Assembly (NCBI GenBank): GCA_051881455.1
Contig: JBJEPX010000026.1
Coordinates: 1 to 58,778, forward strand
Length of the DNA: 58,778 nucleotides
Origin: Fimenecus sp051881455
GTDB lineage: Bacteria; Bacillota; Clostridia; Oscillospirales; Acutalibacteraceae
Direction of reading: 5' to 3'
The notes below the pieces were generated by a model. The model ran no database searches. It was not told where the DNA came from and was given only the letters and a program-made list of their open reading frames with translations. Below are positions 35,191 through 43,644 of the stretch, piece after piece (positions within the stretch are counted from its first letter, which is position 1; every line of letters begins with the position of its first letter). A program made the translations under genes and the position numbers.

Positions 35191-35217
35191 AAAGAGCATC
35201 ATCCGATGCTCTTTTTT
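35191..35217 (+). terminator. tRNA-Gln terminator
   Basis: AAAGAGCATC, ATCC, GATGCTCTTTTTT: a 10-bp stem with T tract directly after the tRNA. Confidence 0.9.
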
Positions 35218-35233
35218 ATTTTTGTATAACGGC

Positions 35234-35399
35234 AGGATTCGAACCTGTGAAGGTCTGTGCGTTAAGAAAACAGTCCGGTGGACTGTTTTTAGCACGGAGC
35301 GTGAGGGCGGTACCGAAACGCAAGGCGTTTGGGTGTCCCGAACGAAAAGTATGCAAGGCGTAAGCCGCAGCAGACGGTCGAATCCTTTTACCGCTGCCA
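35234..35399. repeat. tRNA-tail repeat, copy 1
   Basis: A 166-bp unit beginning AGGATTCGAACC (reverse of a T-arm) and ending with GGTCGAATCCTTTTACCGCT, a near-copy of the 3' end of the adjacent tRNA-Gln, including GCCA. Internally it holds the hairpin AACAGTCCGGTGGACTGTT and paired GC-rich segments. The unit recurs at 35611. Chance open frames across it show no protein signature. Confidence 0.85.
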
Positions 35400-35400
35400 C

Positions 35401-35440
35401 GTCGTCGCGGACTATGTATCGTTCGCGACGACTTTTTTTT
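35401..35440 (+). terminator. Hairpin with T8 tract between the tRNA-tail repeats
   Basis: GTCGTCGCG and CGCGACGAC form a 9-bp stem followed by eight T, immediately after the copy-1 tRNA tail, just as a terminator follows the intact tRNA. Confidence 0.85.
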
Positions 35441-35610
35441 GAAAAGTCATCGACTCACTCACGCCGTCGCTCCTCCTTTCCGCAAAAAGTCACGCTCGGC
35501 TCACCTGCTCGGTTGCAAGCGCCCTCGCAATGGTTTGCTGTCGCTACCAACTTTTTGCGGCTTAAAGTCCACATCACATTTTGCAATAGCACTTTTTTGT
35601 TTATATCAAT

Positions 35611-35780
35611 AGGATTCGAACCTGTGAAGGTCTGTGCGTTAAGAAAACAGTCCGGTGGACTGTTTTTAGCACGGAGCGTGAGGGCGGTACCGAAACGCAA
35701 AGCGTTTGGGTGCCCCGAGCGAAAAGTATGCAAGGCGTAAGCCGCAGCAGACAGTCAAATCTTTTTATTGATACTAGAAC
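35611..35780. repeat. tRNA-tail repeat, copy 2 (decayed end)
   Basis: Nearly identical to copy 1 for about 145 bp, starting AGGATTCGAACC, with single changes (AAGGCG to AAAGCG; GTGTCCC to GTGCCCC). The tRNA-like end is decayed (CAGTCAAATCTTTTTATTG). The start-to-start distance is 377 bp. From here to 36049 the sequence is AT-rich with no gene or obvious signal. Confidence 0.8.
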
Positions 35781-36049
35781 TATTTATTTGTAATGACCTT
35801 TTTTTGATGGCATTAATCCATTGTAATAGATCATTAAAATATTTCTACAGTATGTGAGATTTACTTAATATTTGATGACGCCAAGCAATGGAGCTTATTT
35901 TAAAGTAATATTTTCAAAGAATATATATCTTGTTTCCCGTTTAAATGTTAATGGAGAGTCATTTTAATGTGTAATAGCATATTATTTGGAATATAAATGG
36001 CTTTTTCTATTTTAAGCTTTTATATATTTGCTACATTAAATAACTTATA

Positions 36050-37081
36050 TTAATATGATATTTTATATTGCTCTAACATTTCATCTAAATATCTATTCAA
36101 CATATATGGCATATCCTTTGATATAATTAGATTATCTCTTCGATAAAATAAATCTCTCATGATTGGGTGCCCCCATGTGAAATCTATCATTTCTTTAAAA
36201 TCTTTTACGACTGATATTTTTTCACCCTTATTTTTATTAGAATTTATTATATCTACTACTTCTTTTCCCATATCGTAAATCCAAGGAAAGTCATCTCTAA
36301 ATAGGCTTAGAATCATAAGGAACCCATATGATTTTCTTTCTTCTGTAAATTTCATATGCATTATTTCTTCCAACATCATGGAACTATATTTACGAGCGAC
36401 TCTTTTTCTTTCGTATATATCAGAATTTCTCATGGCAATTTGTGTTATTGTTTTTTTCATTTCATCAAGATCGCTATATATTCTTGAATCTGGATTCCTT
36501 AGTAACTTTTGATTATCTCTTGATAAGTCCAAAATTTCTTCAAGTATTTCCGACGAATGCGATTCGCTTTCAGAACCTTTTTTTTCGGAAATCTTATTTA
36601 TATTAGACTTAATATTTGTGAGTTCTGTTTCCAAGGTTGGATACCATACATCAAAAGCTTTATCAAGTTGAGCTTCTGATATACCTGAATCGCCACAAGC
36701 TTTGTTTAATGTTTTAAGCAATTTTTTAATATCTTTTTTTTCAAAAATTGTTGATTGAAATTGCAAAATTGGTCCTTTAACATCGGATCGTTTTATATCA
36801 AAAAGAAATGGAGTTACAAACGACTTCTCCATCGTCTTTGATAAGGCACCAGCTTCGAATGACAGCCAAGGAGCTTCAATGTTTTCTCCAGTTACACATA
36901 GAATTCCAAATGTAGAGTTTTCAAGTTCTTTAGCAATATCAGTACTCCATCTGGCGCCTTTATCAATATCTTCAGAAGAAACATATGGTTCAATGGATTG
37001 AATAACCGATGGCAACCATTCTCTAAATATCTGAGCAACTTTTAAACTCAAATCACCTGACCAACTAATAAAAACTTTCAT
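36050..37081 (-). CDS. TIR-domain protein, probable antiphage effector
   Basis: A 343-residue protein. The TIR domain (about 1-130) starts MKVFISWSGDLSLKVAQ; the catalytic-site candidate is Glu76 in APWLSFEAGAL, typical of bacterial TIR NADases. It is followed by a charged coiled linker (about 150-215) and a helical C-terminus (215-343) without a recognised fold, likely the sensor or assembly part. No signal or transmembrane segment. The ATG at 37081 has GGAG 7 bases upstream; an ATG 12 codons earlier lacks one. It lies 82 bases after a membrane protein gene on the same strand. NAD-cleaving activity is inferred, not shown. Confidence 0.85.
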   Translation of the reverse strand: MKVFISWSGDLSLKVAQIFREWLPSVIQSIEPYVSSEDIDKGARWSTDIAKELENSTFGILCVTGENIEAPWLSFEAGALSKTMEKSFVTPFLFDIKRSDVKGPILQFQSTIFEKKDIKKLLKTLNKACGDSGISEAQLDKAFDVWYPTLETELTNIKSNINKISEKKGSESESHSSEILEEILDLSRDNQKLLRNPDSRIYSDLDEMKKTITQIAMRNSDIYERKRVARKYSSMMLEEIMHMKFTEERKSYGFLMILSLFRDDFPWIYDMGKEVVDIINSNKNKGEKISVVKDFKEMIDFTWGHPIMRDLFYRRDNLIISKDMPYMLNRYLDEMLEQYKISY

Positions 37082-37163
37082 CTTAATTCTCCTTTTTTCA
37101 AACATCTTATCACCCAATTTAAAGTATATTTAAGTATATATTATGATTGAGTGAATGATTTTA

Positions 37164-37667
37164 TTATTCAAAATATGTCTCTATAATTTTTTGAGCTTCA
37201 AAATATGCTGTACATAAATCAGAAGCTTTTTCTTCTTCTGTTTTATTATGAGTATATTCGCAAGCGTCAATTTCTAATTCTAAATGCCTAGTAGCTTTTA
37301 TATATGGTTTCCTTAAATTTGATAAATTAAAAGCATCACGAATTGAAGAACTTACTAATGATACTATCATACAGGAAATAATTGTTTCCTGATTTATGTT
37401 TTCAAACAATGATAACAAAATCGCCCCAGCATTACTTAATATAGATAAAAGTAACATCATAGTATCAACGCCGACAATAATGCTATACCATGTTCTTAAT
37501 ACAGTCTCTTTTTCTCTGTATATCTGTATGATTGAAGACATATTGTTCGATTTTCGCTCTATTTTATGTTTGTTTTGTCTTATGATATAATATGTAATTG
37601 TTGCACTTGCAACAATTATTGCAATAAATATAAAAATAAGAAATGATAAAGAAACTGAAATGGTCAT
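37164..37667 (-). CDS. SLATT-like multi-pass membrane protein
   Basis: A 167-residue protein. Transmembrane segments at about 4-26, 62-88 and 93-112 surround a cytoplasmic basic helix (about 28-60, RQNKHKIERK...YREKETVLRTWY); the C-terminus is helical and acidic. The RTWY plus two-helix hairpin plus long amphipathic tail resembles SLATT domains, which accompany nucleotide-signalling and TIR defence genes as predicted pore-forming effectors. This is a weak, pattern-based assignment. It is the first gene of the pair with the TIR gene. Confidence 0.6.
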   Translation of the reverse strand: MTISVSLSFLIFIFIAIIVASATITYYIIRQNKHKIERKSNNMSSIIQIYREKETVLRTWYSIIVGVDTMMLLLSILSNAGAILLSLFENINQETIISCMIVSLVSSSIRDAFNLSNLRKPYIKATRHLELEIDACEYTHNKTEEEKASDLCTAYFEAQKIIETYFE

Positions 37668-37688
37668 AACTCATCCTCTTTTAATATT

Positions 37689-37727
37689 ACTCATATCTAT
37701 TTGATATGAGTTAGACACATTTGTCAA
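37689..37727 (-). promoter_or_regulatory. Promoter with overlapping perfect palindrome before the TIR pair
   Basis: On the minus strand TTGACA (37727-37722), 17-bp spacer and a weak TCAAAT -10 (37704-37699). ACTCATATC-TATTT-GATATGAGT (37689-37711), a perfect 9-bp inverted repeat, covers the -10. It looks like a repressor operator. The rest of the gap to 37976 is AT-rich with no other clear signal. Confidence 0.55.
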
Positions 37728-37976
37728 CTTGAAATACAAAATTATACATTTTTTCGACAAAAATATTTATTTTATTCTAAAAAATGTTCTTTTAAAATAA
37801 ATGTAGGAATATGCAAAAAGCAACAAGTTTTTTACTTTCAGCCAAATTTTGTTGTTCACGTACAAGTAAGCATAAATTATATTTACTATTAATCGAAAAC
37901 ATGATAGGATACATTAAAATGGTGATATTGATAAGTTTACAATAAAGATTCTAATGCAAAAGGTTGAGGAATGGCT

Positions 37977-38294
37977 ATGGAAGGAAAAACTACTGTAAAA
38001 TATCTTCAAAACTACATAAAGGAAAAGGACTATCATCCCGAATTGAAAAAGGATTATTTTCTGAAGCTGTCAGAGGAAGTCGGAGAGCTTGCGAAAGCAA
38101 TGAGGCAAGGTGTTTTATTCAGCGGTAATGACAGCATTAAAGAAACGGTTGATGAAGAGCTTTGGGATATAGTTTATTATGTATTGGCAATTGCAAATTG
38201 CTATGATATTGATATGGAAAAGACAATTAGAATTAAAGAAAAAATAAATAACGACAAATATAATACGGGTATTGAGTTTGAAATAAACCGTTGA
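37977..38294 (+). CDS. MazG-like nucleotide pyrophosphohydrolase
   Basis: A 105-residue all-alpha protein with the MazG/dUTPase-superfamily metal motif: EEVGELAKAM (about 30) and DEELWDIVYYV (about 61), giving EExxE...ExxD. It hydrolyses NTPs or dNTPs to monophosphates. The ATG at 37977 has GAGG 7 bases upstream; the ATG at 37971 is too close. It opens the plus-strand half of the AT-rich island. Confidence 0.85.
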   Translation: MEGKTTVKYLQNYIKEKDYHPELKKDYFLKLSEEVGELAKAMRQGVLFSGNDSIKETVDEELWDIVYYVLAIANCYDIDMEKTIRIKEKINNDKYNTGIEFEINR

Positions 38295-38499
38295 TGAATC
38301 AATTTATAAATTCAAGGATAAAAATGTATCATGAAAGAAATTACTGAATTACATAGTTGAAAAACACATTATATGATTAGTGTAGATTACTGTTGCCTGG
38401 AGGCAAAAACGTTGAAATATGACTTACTTCAATTGGTACAGACAAATAATTTGAGACAATTTTAAATTATATTTTAGAGCTTGCGGAAGACATTGTGCT

Positions 38500-38692
38500 T
38501 ATTGACGGATAGATACATTTACAGAATCGAAACGGTGCGCTCTGCTTTTCGGTAATAATCAGGCAGATGAAATTGCCCACGCATATAAGTTGATATCGAA
38601 TGGAGTTAAATGCTGTGACTATTCTGCTTGCAAGGTGGTACAAGCTCTTCTGGAGAAGAAGCAGAAAATCTTAAAGGAAGGAGGGGTGAAGC
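38500..38692 (+). pseudogene. Possible remnant of a VOC/PhnB-like gene
   Basis: In one frame the sequence reads CALLFGNNQADEIAHAYKLI and then SNGVKCCDYSAC, similar to the C-terminal part of PhnB-like VOC proteins, but the beginning is interrupted by stops and no start or ribosome binding site is present. From 38295 to 38500 nothing convincing is seen. Confidence 0.3.
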
Positions 38693-38693
38693 T

Positions 38694-39059
38694 ATGAGTG
38701 AAATTTCTCTTGGCAATGTTATGGTTGACTGCGACGACGAATTAAAGCTTCAAAAATTTTACGGTGATTTGTTAGGCTGGGAAAGGTGTGAGTTGTTCGA
38801 CAGACCTGCTGTTCGAAGTTCTAACGGCATAGTGTTTTTGTTTATTGAAGAGCCTGATTATGTGACACCTGTTTGGCCGGAAGAAACAGGCAAACAGCAA
38901 AAGCAAATGCACTTTGATTTCCAAGTGGATGATGTAAATGTTACTGCTAAAAAAGCAATATCATTGGGGGCTACTAAAGCGCCAAATCAATATGGAGGAG
39001 AGCATTTTATTACAATGTTTGATCCTGCAGGTCATCCGTTTTGTCTATGCAAAAAGTAA
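38694..39059 (+). CDS. VOC-family (glyoxalase/bleomycin-resistance-like) protein
   Basis: A 121-residue protein with one VOC fold of two beta-alpha-beta-beta-beta modules: VDCDDELKLQKFYGDLLGWE near the N-terminus and FDPAGHPFCLCKK at the end. Metal-ligand positions are not clear. GGAGGGG lies upstream of the ATG at 38694. It could be a dioxygenase-like or antibiotic-binding protein; substrate unknown. Confidence 0.82.
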   Translation: MSEISLGNVMVDCDDELKLQKFYGDLLGWERCELFDRPAVRSSNGIVFLFIEEPDYVTPVWPEETGKQQKQMHFDFQVDDVNVTAKKAISLGATKAPNQYGGEHFITMFDPAGHPFCLCKK

Positions 39060-39093
39060 AATTTTTGAAGAATTTTATAATTCAATAAACTGC

Positions 39094-39131
39094 GATAATC
39101 ACAGAGTTTTGTTCTCTGTGATTATTTTTTT
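39094..39131 (+). terminator. Rho-independent terminator
   Basis: GATAATCACAGAG and CTCTGTGATTATT form a stem followed by a T run, after the VOC gene. Confidence 0.85.
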
Positions 39132-39148
39132 GAAAAAGGTTGTTGCTT

Positions 39149-39177
39149 TTTACATTTTTCGACACTTATATTATATA
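39149..39177 (+). promoter_or_regulatory. Promoter of the dGTPase-like gene
   Basis: TTTACA (39149-39154), 17-bp spacer, TATATA (39172-39177). Confidence 0.5.
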
Positions 39178-39305
39178 AGGGGAGTACTTTCACTAAAAAT
39201 AAACATTTTTGACGAAAAGATGTGCAGTTTTGCATTTTTGATTGATATCAGTTTGCCTAAGCAATAAAATTGTGTGTATTTAAATATCAGTTAAGGAGAA
39301 TTTAT

Positions 39306-40796
39306 ATGAATTGGGAAAACTTACTTTCGGAAGAAACTCTTGTTGAAAGAGACAATGAACCAGGTATATGGGAGAAGAATTATCCTATAAGTGTTTTCGA
39401 AAAAGATTATAAGGTTATTATATCGAGTGCGGCTTTTAGAAGATTACAGGATAAAACTCAAGTCTTCCCCCTTGATAAAAGTGATTTTGTTAGAACTCGT
39501 CTTACTCATTCAATCGAAGTTTCAACAATTGCTAAACAATTGGGCGTAATGGTTACAAATAACAAAACGAAGTATCATATTGAAGATTTTGAAAATAGCG
39601 ATATAAAATACGATTTACCTATTGTTTTGGCGTGCGCAGGTCTTTTACACGATTTAGGAAATTCTCCGTTTGGACATTTTGGGGAGGTAATTATCGGTGA
39701 TTGGTTCAAAGAAAAACTCAAAGAAACTGAGTCAAATAAAGATTTTGCATTTAAGGGGAAACCAATTTATGAAATAATTAACGAACAAACTCCCATTTCT
39801 AAACAAATGTATAATGATTTGTGCAATTTTGAAGGAAATGCACAAGCTTTGAGAATCTTATCAAAAATAAGTAATAAACCAAAAGGATACGATGTTAATC
39901 TATCTTGTGCAGTCATTAACTCATTAATTAAATATCCATGCAACTCATTAGAATTTGATAAAGATAATAAAGATGTTAGGTTACATAAACTTGGTTATTT
40001 TTTGTCTGAGCACGATGTTTTCGACAGAGTATGTAGCAAAACAGGTACTAAAAAAGGAAATAAATATTATAGACATCCTTTAACATATTTAATGGAAGCT
40101 GCTGACGATATTGCTTATATGACATCGGATTTGGAGGATGCTATCAAAAAAGGATTATTCAATATTGACCAATTTATTGATTATTTTAATAGTGAAATAG
40201 ACAAATTACCTGACAATGATAAAAAGAAAAAATCAAAAGAGCTTATCCAAAATTTATCTGACAGGATAAAAAATTTAGAGGATATCGATAAACGAAATAG
40301 AGAAAATGAACTTATTGAATTTCAAAAATGGTCAATTTTTGCAAAAGGATGGTTAATGTATGTTGTAGCATATAGTTTCTCAAAAAACTATAACAAAATA
40401 ATTTCCGGAGAATATAAAGATGATTTGTTTGAAGATGGATTCCACGCATATTCAACTAAAATCTTGAAAGGAGCTATGGCTAAATTTGTATTTGATTCAA
40501 GTGAAATCTTAAAATTGGAGCTATCCGCACACAAAATTTTGTCATCGTTATTGTCGGATTTTATAAAAGCGGTAATTCACTGGGATATTGAAGATAAGTA
40601 CTTTAATCCGACAAAAACGGACAATAAGTTAATAAATATTATTTCTGAAAATTACAAACAGGATTATAAAAATTCTAAAAACAATGATGAGGATTATAAT
40701 TTATATTTGAGATTTTTAATGGTTACTGATTTTATTAGCGGTATGACAGATTCGTTTGCAAAATCTTTATATCAAGAATTAAATGGGATAAATTAA
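39306..40796 (+). CDS. dGTPase-family HD phosphohydrolase
   Basis: A 496-residue HD-domain protein of the dNTP triphosphohydrolase family: SSAAFRRLQDKTQVFPL (about 37-53), TRLTHSIEVS with the first metal His, LLHDLGNSPFGHFGE with the HD pair, and ADDIAYMTSDLEDA with the final Asp. It would convert dGTP or other dNTPs to nucleoside and triphosphate. Besides housekeeping, such enzymes act as antiphage dNTP-depleting effectors. The ATG at 39306 follows AAGGAG. The AT-rich composition differs from the flanking core genes. Confidence 0.9.
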   Translation: MNWENLLSEETLVERDNEPGIWEKNYPISVFEKDYKVIISSAAFRRLQDKTQVFPLDKSDFVRTRLTHSIEVSTIAKQLGVMVTNNKTKYHIEDFENSDIKYDLPIVLACAGLLHDLGNSPFGHFGEVIIGDWFKEKLKETESNKDFAFKGKPIYEIINEQTPISKQMYNDLCNFEGNAQALRILSKISNKPKGYDVNLSCAVINSLIKYPCNSLEFDKDNKDVRLHKLGYFLSEHDVFDRVCSKTGTKKGNKYYRHPLTYLMEAADDIAYMTSDLEDAIKKGLFNIDQFIDYFNSEIDKLPDNDKKKKSKELIQNLSDRIKNLEDIDKRNRENELIEFQKWSIFAKGWLMYVVAYSFSKNYNKIISGEYKDDLFEDGFHAYSTKILKGAMAKFVFDSSEILKLELSAHKILSSLLSDFIKAVIHWDIEDKYFNPTKTDNKLINIISENYKQDYKNSKNNDEDYNLYLRFLMVTDFISGMTDSFAKSLYQELNGIN

Positions 40797-40798
40797 CT

Positions 40799-40835
40799 AA
40801 AAATGCAGTCGAGGAATCGGCTGCATTTTGTTTTA
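40799..40835 (+). terminator. Rho-independent terminator
   Basis: AAAATGCAG and CTGCATTTT form the stem, followed by GTTTT. Confidence 0.8.
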
Positions 40836-40958
40836 ATAGAATTTTTTGCAATCAAATCTGCAACGATAAACATAAACTCTCTAATGAAACCAGAAATGAG
40901 GACAGCCATGAATATTCGTGAAATATTTTAAAGTTTTTCTGTTAAGAATAATCCTCTG

Positions 40959-40987
40959 TTGTGCTTATTGTGGATTTATGGTATTAT
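40959..40987 (+). promoter_or_regulatory. FNT transporter promoter
   Basis: TTGTGC (40959-40964), 17-bp spacer, TATTAT (40982-40987), just upstream of the GGAGG of the transporter. Confidence 0.45.
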
Positions 40988-41009
40988 ATTGAAAAGAGGA
41001 GGATTTACA

Positions 41010-41636
41010 ATGGTTAAGTATTTAAAGGAATTTGCTTTTGCCGTATTAGCAGGTATGGCTATAAGCATTGGCTGTATTGTGTTTTTATCGGTGCAAAATC
41101 CCGTTGCAGGCTCAATTCTGTTCAGCGTGGGGCTTTTAACGGTGCTTGTATTTAAACTGAATTTGTTTACGGGCAAGGCGCCGTATATTGTGAAAAACAA
41201 GCCGTCATACATGGGTTTTACGGCTCTTGTGTGGCTTGGAAATTTTGTGGGTACGGCAATTTCAGCGTTGCTTGTGCATTTTACAAAGGTCAACGGCAAA
41301 ATCATTGAAAGATGCACAACGGTTGCACAGGGCAAGGCGGACGACAGCCTTTTAAGCCTGTTTATTTTGGGAATTTTCTGCGGAATTATGATGTATATAG
41401 CAGTTGACACATTTATAAATCAAGGCGAAAAGAAAAACTTTTTCTCCTCACTTATCGTGGTATTCTGCGTGAGTGTGTTTATACTTGCAGGCTTTGAGCA
41501 CAGCGTTGCGGATATGTTTTACTTTATGCTTTCACTGCCCATAAAGGAGTGGATTTTGCCTCTTGTCGTCATAACTCTCGGCAATGTTGTGGGCGGAAAC
41601 CTCTTCTGCCTTATTACAAAAATGAAAAGGGATTGA
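41010..41636 (+). CDS. Formate/nitrite transporter (FNT) family channel
   Basis: A 208-residue protein with six transmembrane helices and the FNT features: N-terminal AGMAISIGCIVFL, central KLNLFTGKAPY, GFEHSVADMFYF and GNVVGGNLF. It is shorter than FocA because the long N-terminal segment is missing. Given the convergent fhs gene, formate is the likely anion, exported as a fermentation product or imported for C1 metabolism. The ATG at 41010 has GAGGAGG upstream. Confidence 0.9.
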   Translation: MVKYLKEFAFAVLAGMAISIGCIVFLSVQNPVAGSILFSVGLLTVLVFKLNLFTGKAPYIVKNKPSYMGFTALVWLGNFVGTAISALLVHFTKVNGKIIERCTTVAQGKADDSLLSLFILGIFCGIMMYIAVDTFINQGEKKNFFSSLIVVFCVSVFILAGFEHSVADMFYFMLSLPIKEWILPLVVITLGNVVGGNLFCLITKMKRD

Positions 41637-41689
41637 TACCGTATTTGTATGCGTATCGTACTTTTTGGATTACGATAGAATTGTTTATC

Positions 41690-41722
41690 AGCGTAGGGCG
41701 CTGTCTGCTCCCGCCGTTTTAA
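41690..41722. repeat. Degraded copy of a GTAGGGCG...CCCGCC palindromic module
   Basis: GTAGGGCGCTGTCTGCTCCCGCCG resembles the module at 2394 and 22157 but has lost part of the stem. Confidence 0.5.
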
Positions 41723-41762
41723 TGTGATTGAACGGACGGGTATCCGTGATGTCCATAAAAAT

Positions 41763-41794
41763 AACCCTCTGTGATTTTTCGCAGAGGGTGTTTT
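41763..41794. terminator. Bidirectional terminator between FNT gene and fhs
   Basis: AACCCTCTG...CAGAGGGTG with TTTT on the plus side and a T-rich tract on the minus side. Confidence 0.8.
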
Positions 41795-41810
41795 GCATAT
41801 ATGGGGTTTA

Positions 41811-43481
41811 TCAGAACAAGCCGTCGATTTTGCCGTCGGAGTCAACATCAATCTTATATGCGGCGGGGGCTTTGGGCAGTCCCGGCATAGTCATAATGTC
41901 ACCTGTAAGTGCTACTATAAAGCCTGCACCTGCCGAGAGCTTAACCTCACGGACGGTCATTTCAAAGTTTTCGGGCTTGCCCAGCTTTGTGGGGTCGTCG
42001 GAGAGTGAATACTGTGTTTTGGCAACGCAAACGGGGAGTTTATCTTTACCCAGCGCCTCAATCTCTTTTATTGATTTTTCAGCGGCGGCTGTGTAAATTA
42101 CACCGTCGGCACGGTAAATCTCCTTTGCAAGGATACCCAATTTTTCCTTGATGGGGAGTTTTTCATCATACAGAGGAGCGTAATCAGCCTCGCCCTTATC
42201 GATAACTGCGCACACCTTTTGAGCAAGGTCGGTGCCGCCCGCGCCGCCCTTGGCGAATACCTCTGCAAGGGAAACGGGAACATCCATATCGCGGCAGAAA
42301 TTCTCAATAACCTCGATTTCAGCCTCAGTATCCGTGTGGAAGCGGTTGATTGCCACAACAACGGGAACGTTGTATTTTTTCATATTCTCAATGTGGGTTT
42401 TGAGATTTACAATACCCTTTTTCAGCGCATCTACGTTTTCTGCCTGTAAATCGGTTTTTGCCACGCCGCCGTTGTATTTAAGAGCTCGGATTGTAGCGAC
42501 AATTACGATGCAGTCGGGGCGAAGTCCTGCATAACGGCACTTAATGTCAAGGAATTTTTCAGCACCTAAGTCTGCGCCGAAGCCTGCCTCTGTAATGCAG
42601 TAATCGGCGAGTTTAAGGGCTAATTTTGTAGCCGTTACGGAGTTGCAGCCGTGAGCAATATTTGCAAAAGGACCGCCGTGCATAATTGCGGGGGTGTTTT
42701 CAAGAGTCTGAACAAGGTTAGGCTTGATAGCGTCCTTTAAAAGCGCCGCCATAGCGCCTACTGCGTTTAAATCCCTTGCATAAACGGGTTGATTGTCAAG
42801 AGTGTATGCAACAAGAATGTTGCCAAGTCTTTCTTTAAGGTCGTCAATGTTTGTTGCAAGGCAGAGAATTGCCATAATCTCACTTGCAACAGTAATCATA
42901 AAGCCATCCTCACGGGGAACGCCGTTTACCTTACCGCCCAAGCCTACAATTACATTGCGGAGGGCGCGGTCGTTCATATCAAGACAGCGTTTAAAGAGAA
43001 TTCTTCTCTGGTCAATTCTCAATTCGTTGCCCTGTTGGAGGTGATTGTCAATAATAGCGCAGAGCAGATTGTTTGCGGCTGTGATTGCGTGCATATCGCC
43101 TGTAAAGTGGAGGTTGATGTCCTCCATGGGGATAACCTGTGAATATCCGCCGCCTGCCGCACCGCCTTTTACGCCGAAAACGGGACCCATTGAGGGCTCA
43201 CGCAAAGCAATACAGGCATTTTTGCCGATTTTGTTCATTGCCTGACCGAGACCTACGGTAACTGTGGTTTTACCCTCGCCTGCGGGAGTGGGGTTGATGG
43301 CGGTAACAAGAATAAGCTTGCCGTTTTCACGGTCCTTGTACTTCTCGTTAAGGGAAAGGGGAAGCTTTGCCTTGTATTTGCCGTACATTTCAAGGTCATC
43401 GGTATCAATATTGAGTTTTTTGGCGATTTCGGTGATGGGCCGGCAGTTTGCCTGCTGTGCGATTTGAATGTCTGAAAGCAT
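41811..43481 (-). CDS. fhs: Formate-tetrahydrofolate ligase
   Basis: A 556-residue enzyme of normal length. The P-loop-like ATP site reads TPAGEGKTTVTVGLGQAM (near 64), then REPSMGPVFGVKGGAAGGGY and LNLHFTGDMHAITAANNLL-type folate-site residues. It couples formate, ATP and THF to 10-formyl-THF. The ATG at 43481 has GGAGG 7 bases upstream. A ZTP riboswitch and terminator lie in its leader, so it is induced when ZMP/ZTP signals 10-formyl-THF shortage. Confidence 0.98.
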   Translation of the reverse strand: MLSDIQIAQQANCRPITEIAKKLNIDTDDLEMYGKYKAKLPLSLNEKYKDRENGKLILVTAINPTPAGEGKTTVTVGLGQAMNKIGKNACIALREPSMGPVFGVKGGAAGGGYSQVIPMEDINLHFTGDMHAITAANNLLCAIIDNHLQQGNELRIDQRRILFKRCLDMNDRALRNVIVGLGGKVNGVPREDGFMITVASEIMAILCLATNIDDLKERLGNILVAYTLDNQPVYARDLNAVGAMAALLKDAIKPNLVQTLENTPAIMHGGPFANIAHGCNSVTATKLALKLADYCITEAGFGADLGAEKFLDIKCRYAGLRPDCIVIVATIRALKYNGGVAKTDLQAENVDALKKGIVNLKTHIENMKKYNVPVVVAINRFHTDTEAEIEVIENFCRDMDVPVSLAEVFAKGGAGGTDLAQKVCAVIDKGEADYAPLYDEKLPIKEKLGILAKEIYRADGVIYTAAAEKSIKEIEALGKDKLPVCVAKTQYSLSDDPTKLGKPENFEMTVREVKLSAGAGFIVALTGDIMTMPGLPKAPAAYKIDVDSDGKIDGLF

Positions 43482-43520
43482 TTTAAATCCTCCTGATTTC
43501 AGTTGAAAATCCCTTATTAT

Positions 43521-43562
43521 ATCAAAAAAGGACAATTCAACTTTTTAAAAATTGAATTGCCC
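43521..43562 (-). terminator. Riboswitch-controlled terminator before fhs
   Basis: On the minus strand CAATTCAA and TTGAATTG form the stem (with flanking GGGC/GTCC), followed by TTTTTT. Its 5' arm directly adjoins the conserved GGGC of the aptamer, the expected expression-platform geometry. Confidence 0.85.
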
Positions 43563-43632
43563 AGACGGTCGGCTTATATCGTTTGCATTCCCCCGTGGTA
43601 ATCCACGAACTCCGTCAGTAGTGCAAACATCA
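43555..43632 (-). promoter_or_regulatory. ZTP (pfl) riboswitch aptamer
   Basis: The minus strand shows CTGACGGAGTTCGTGG, then CCACGGGGGAATG, a linker of about 15 bases, and GCCGACCGTCTGGGCAA. GACGG pairs with CCGTC, CGTGG with CCACG; GGGGGA and CTGGGC match the conserved ZTP aptamer cores. Such elements control fhs, purH and glyA in Firmicutes. Confidence 0.9.
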
Positions 43633-43644
43633 TATTGTAGGTTT

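Noticed and set aside
35222..35740. 172-residue open frame across the tRNA-tail repeats
   Set aside because: It spans non-coding repeats, a terminator hairpin and tRNA fragments, and its translation is Ser/Arg-rich without any family motif.
36050..37667. Retron or toxin-antitoxin module
   Set aside because: No reverse transcriptase, msr/msd-like RNA, or typical small toxin or antitoxin is present; a TIR effector pair fits better.
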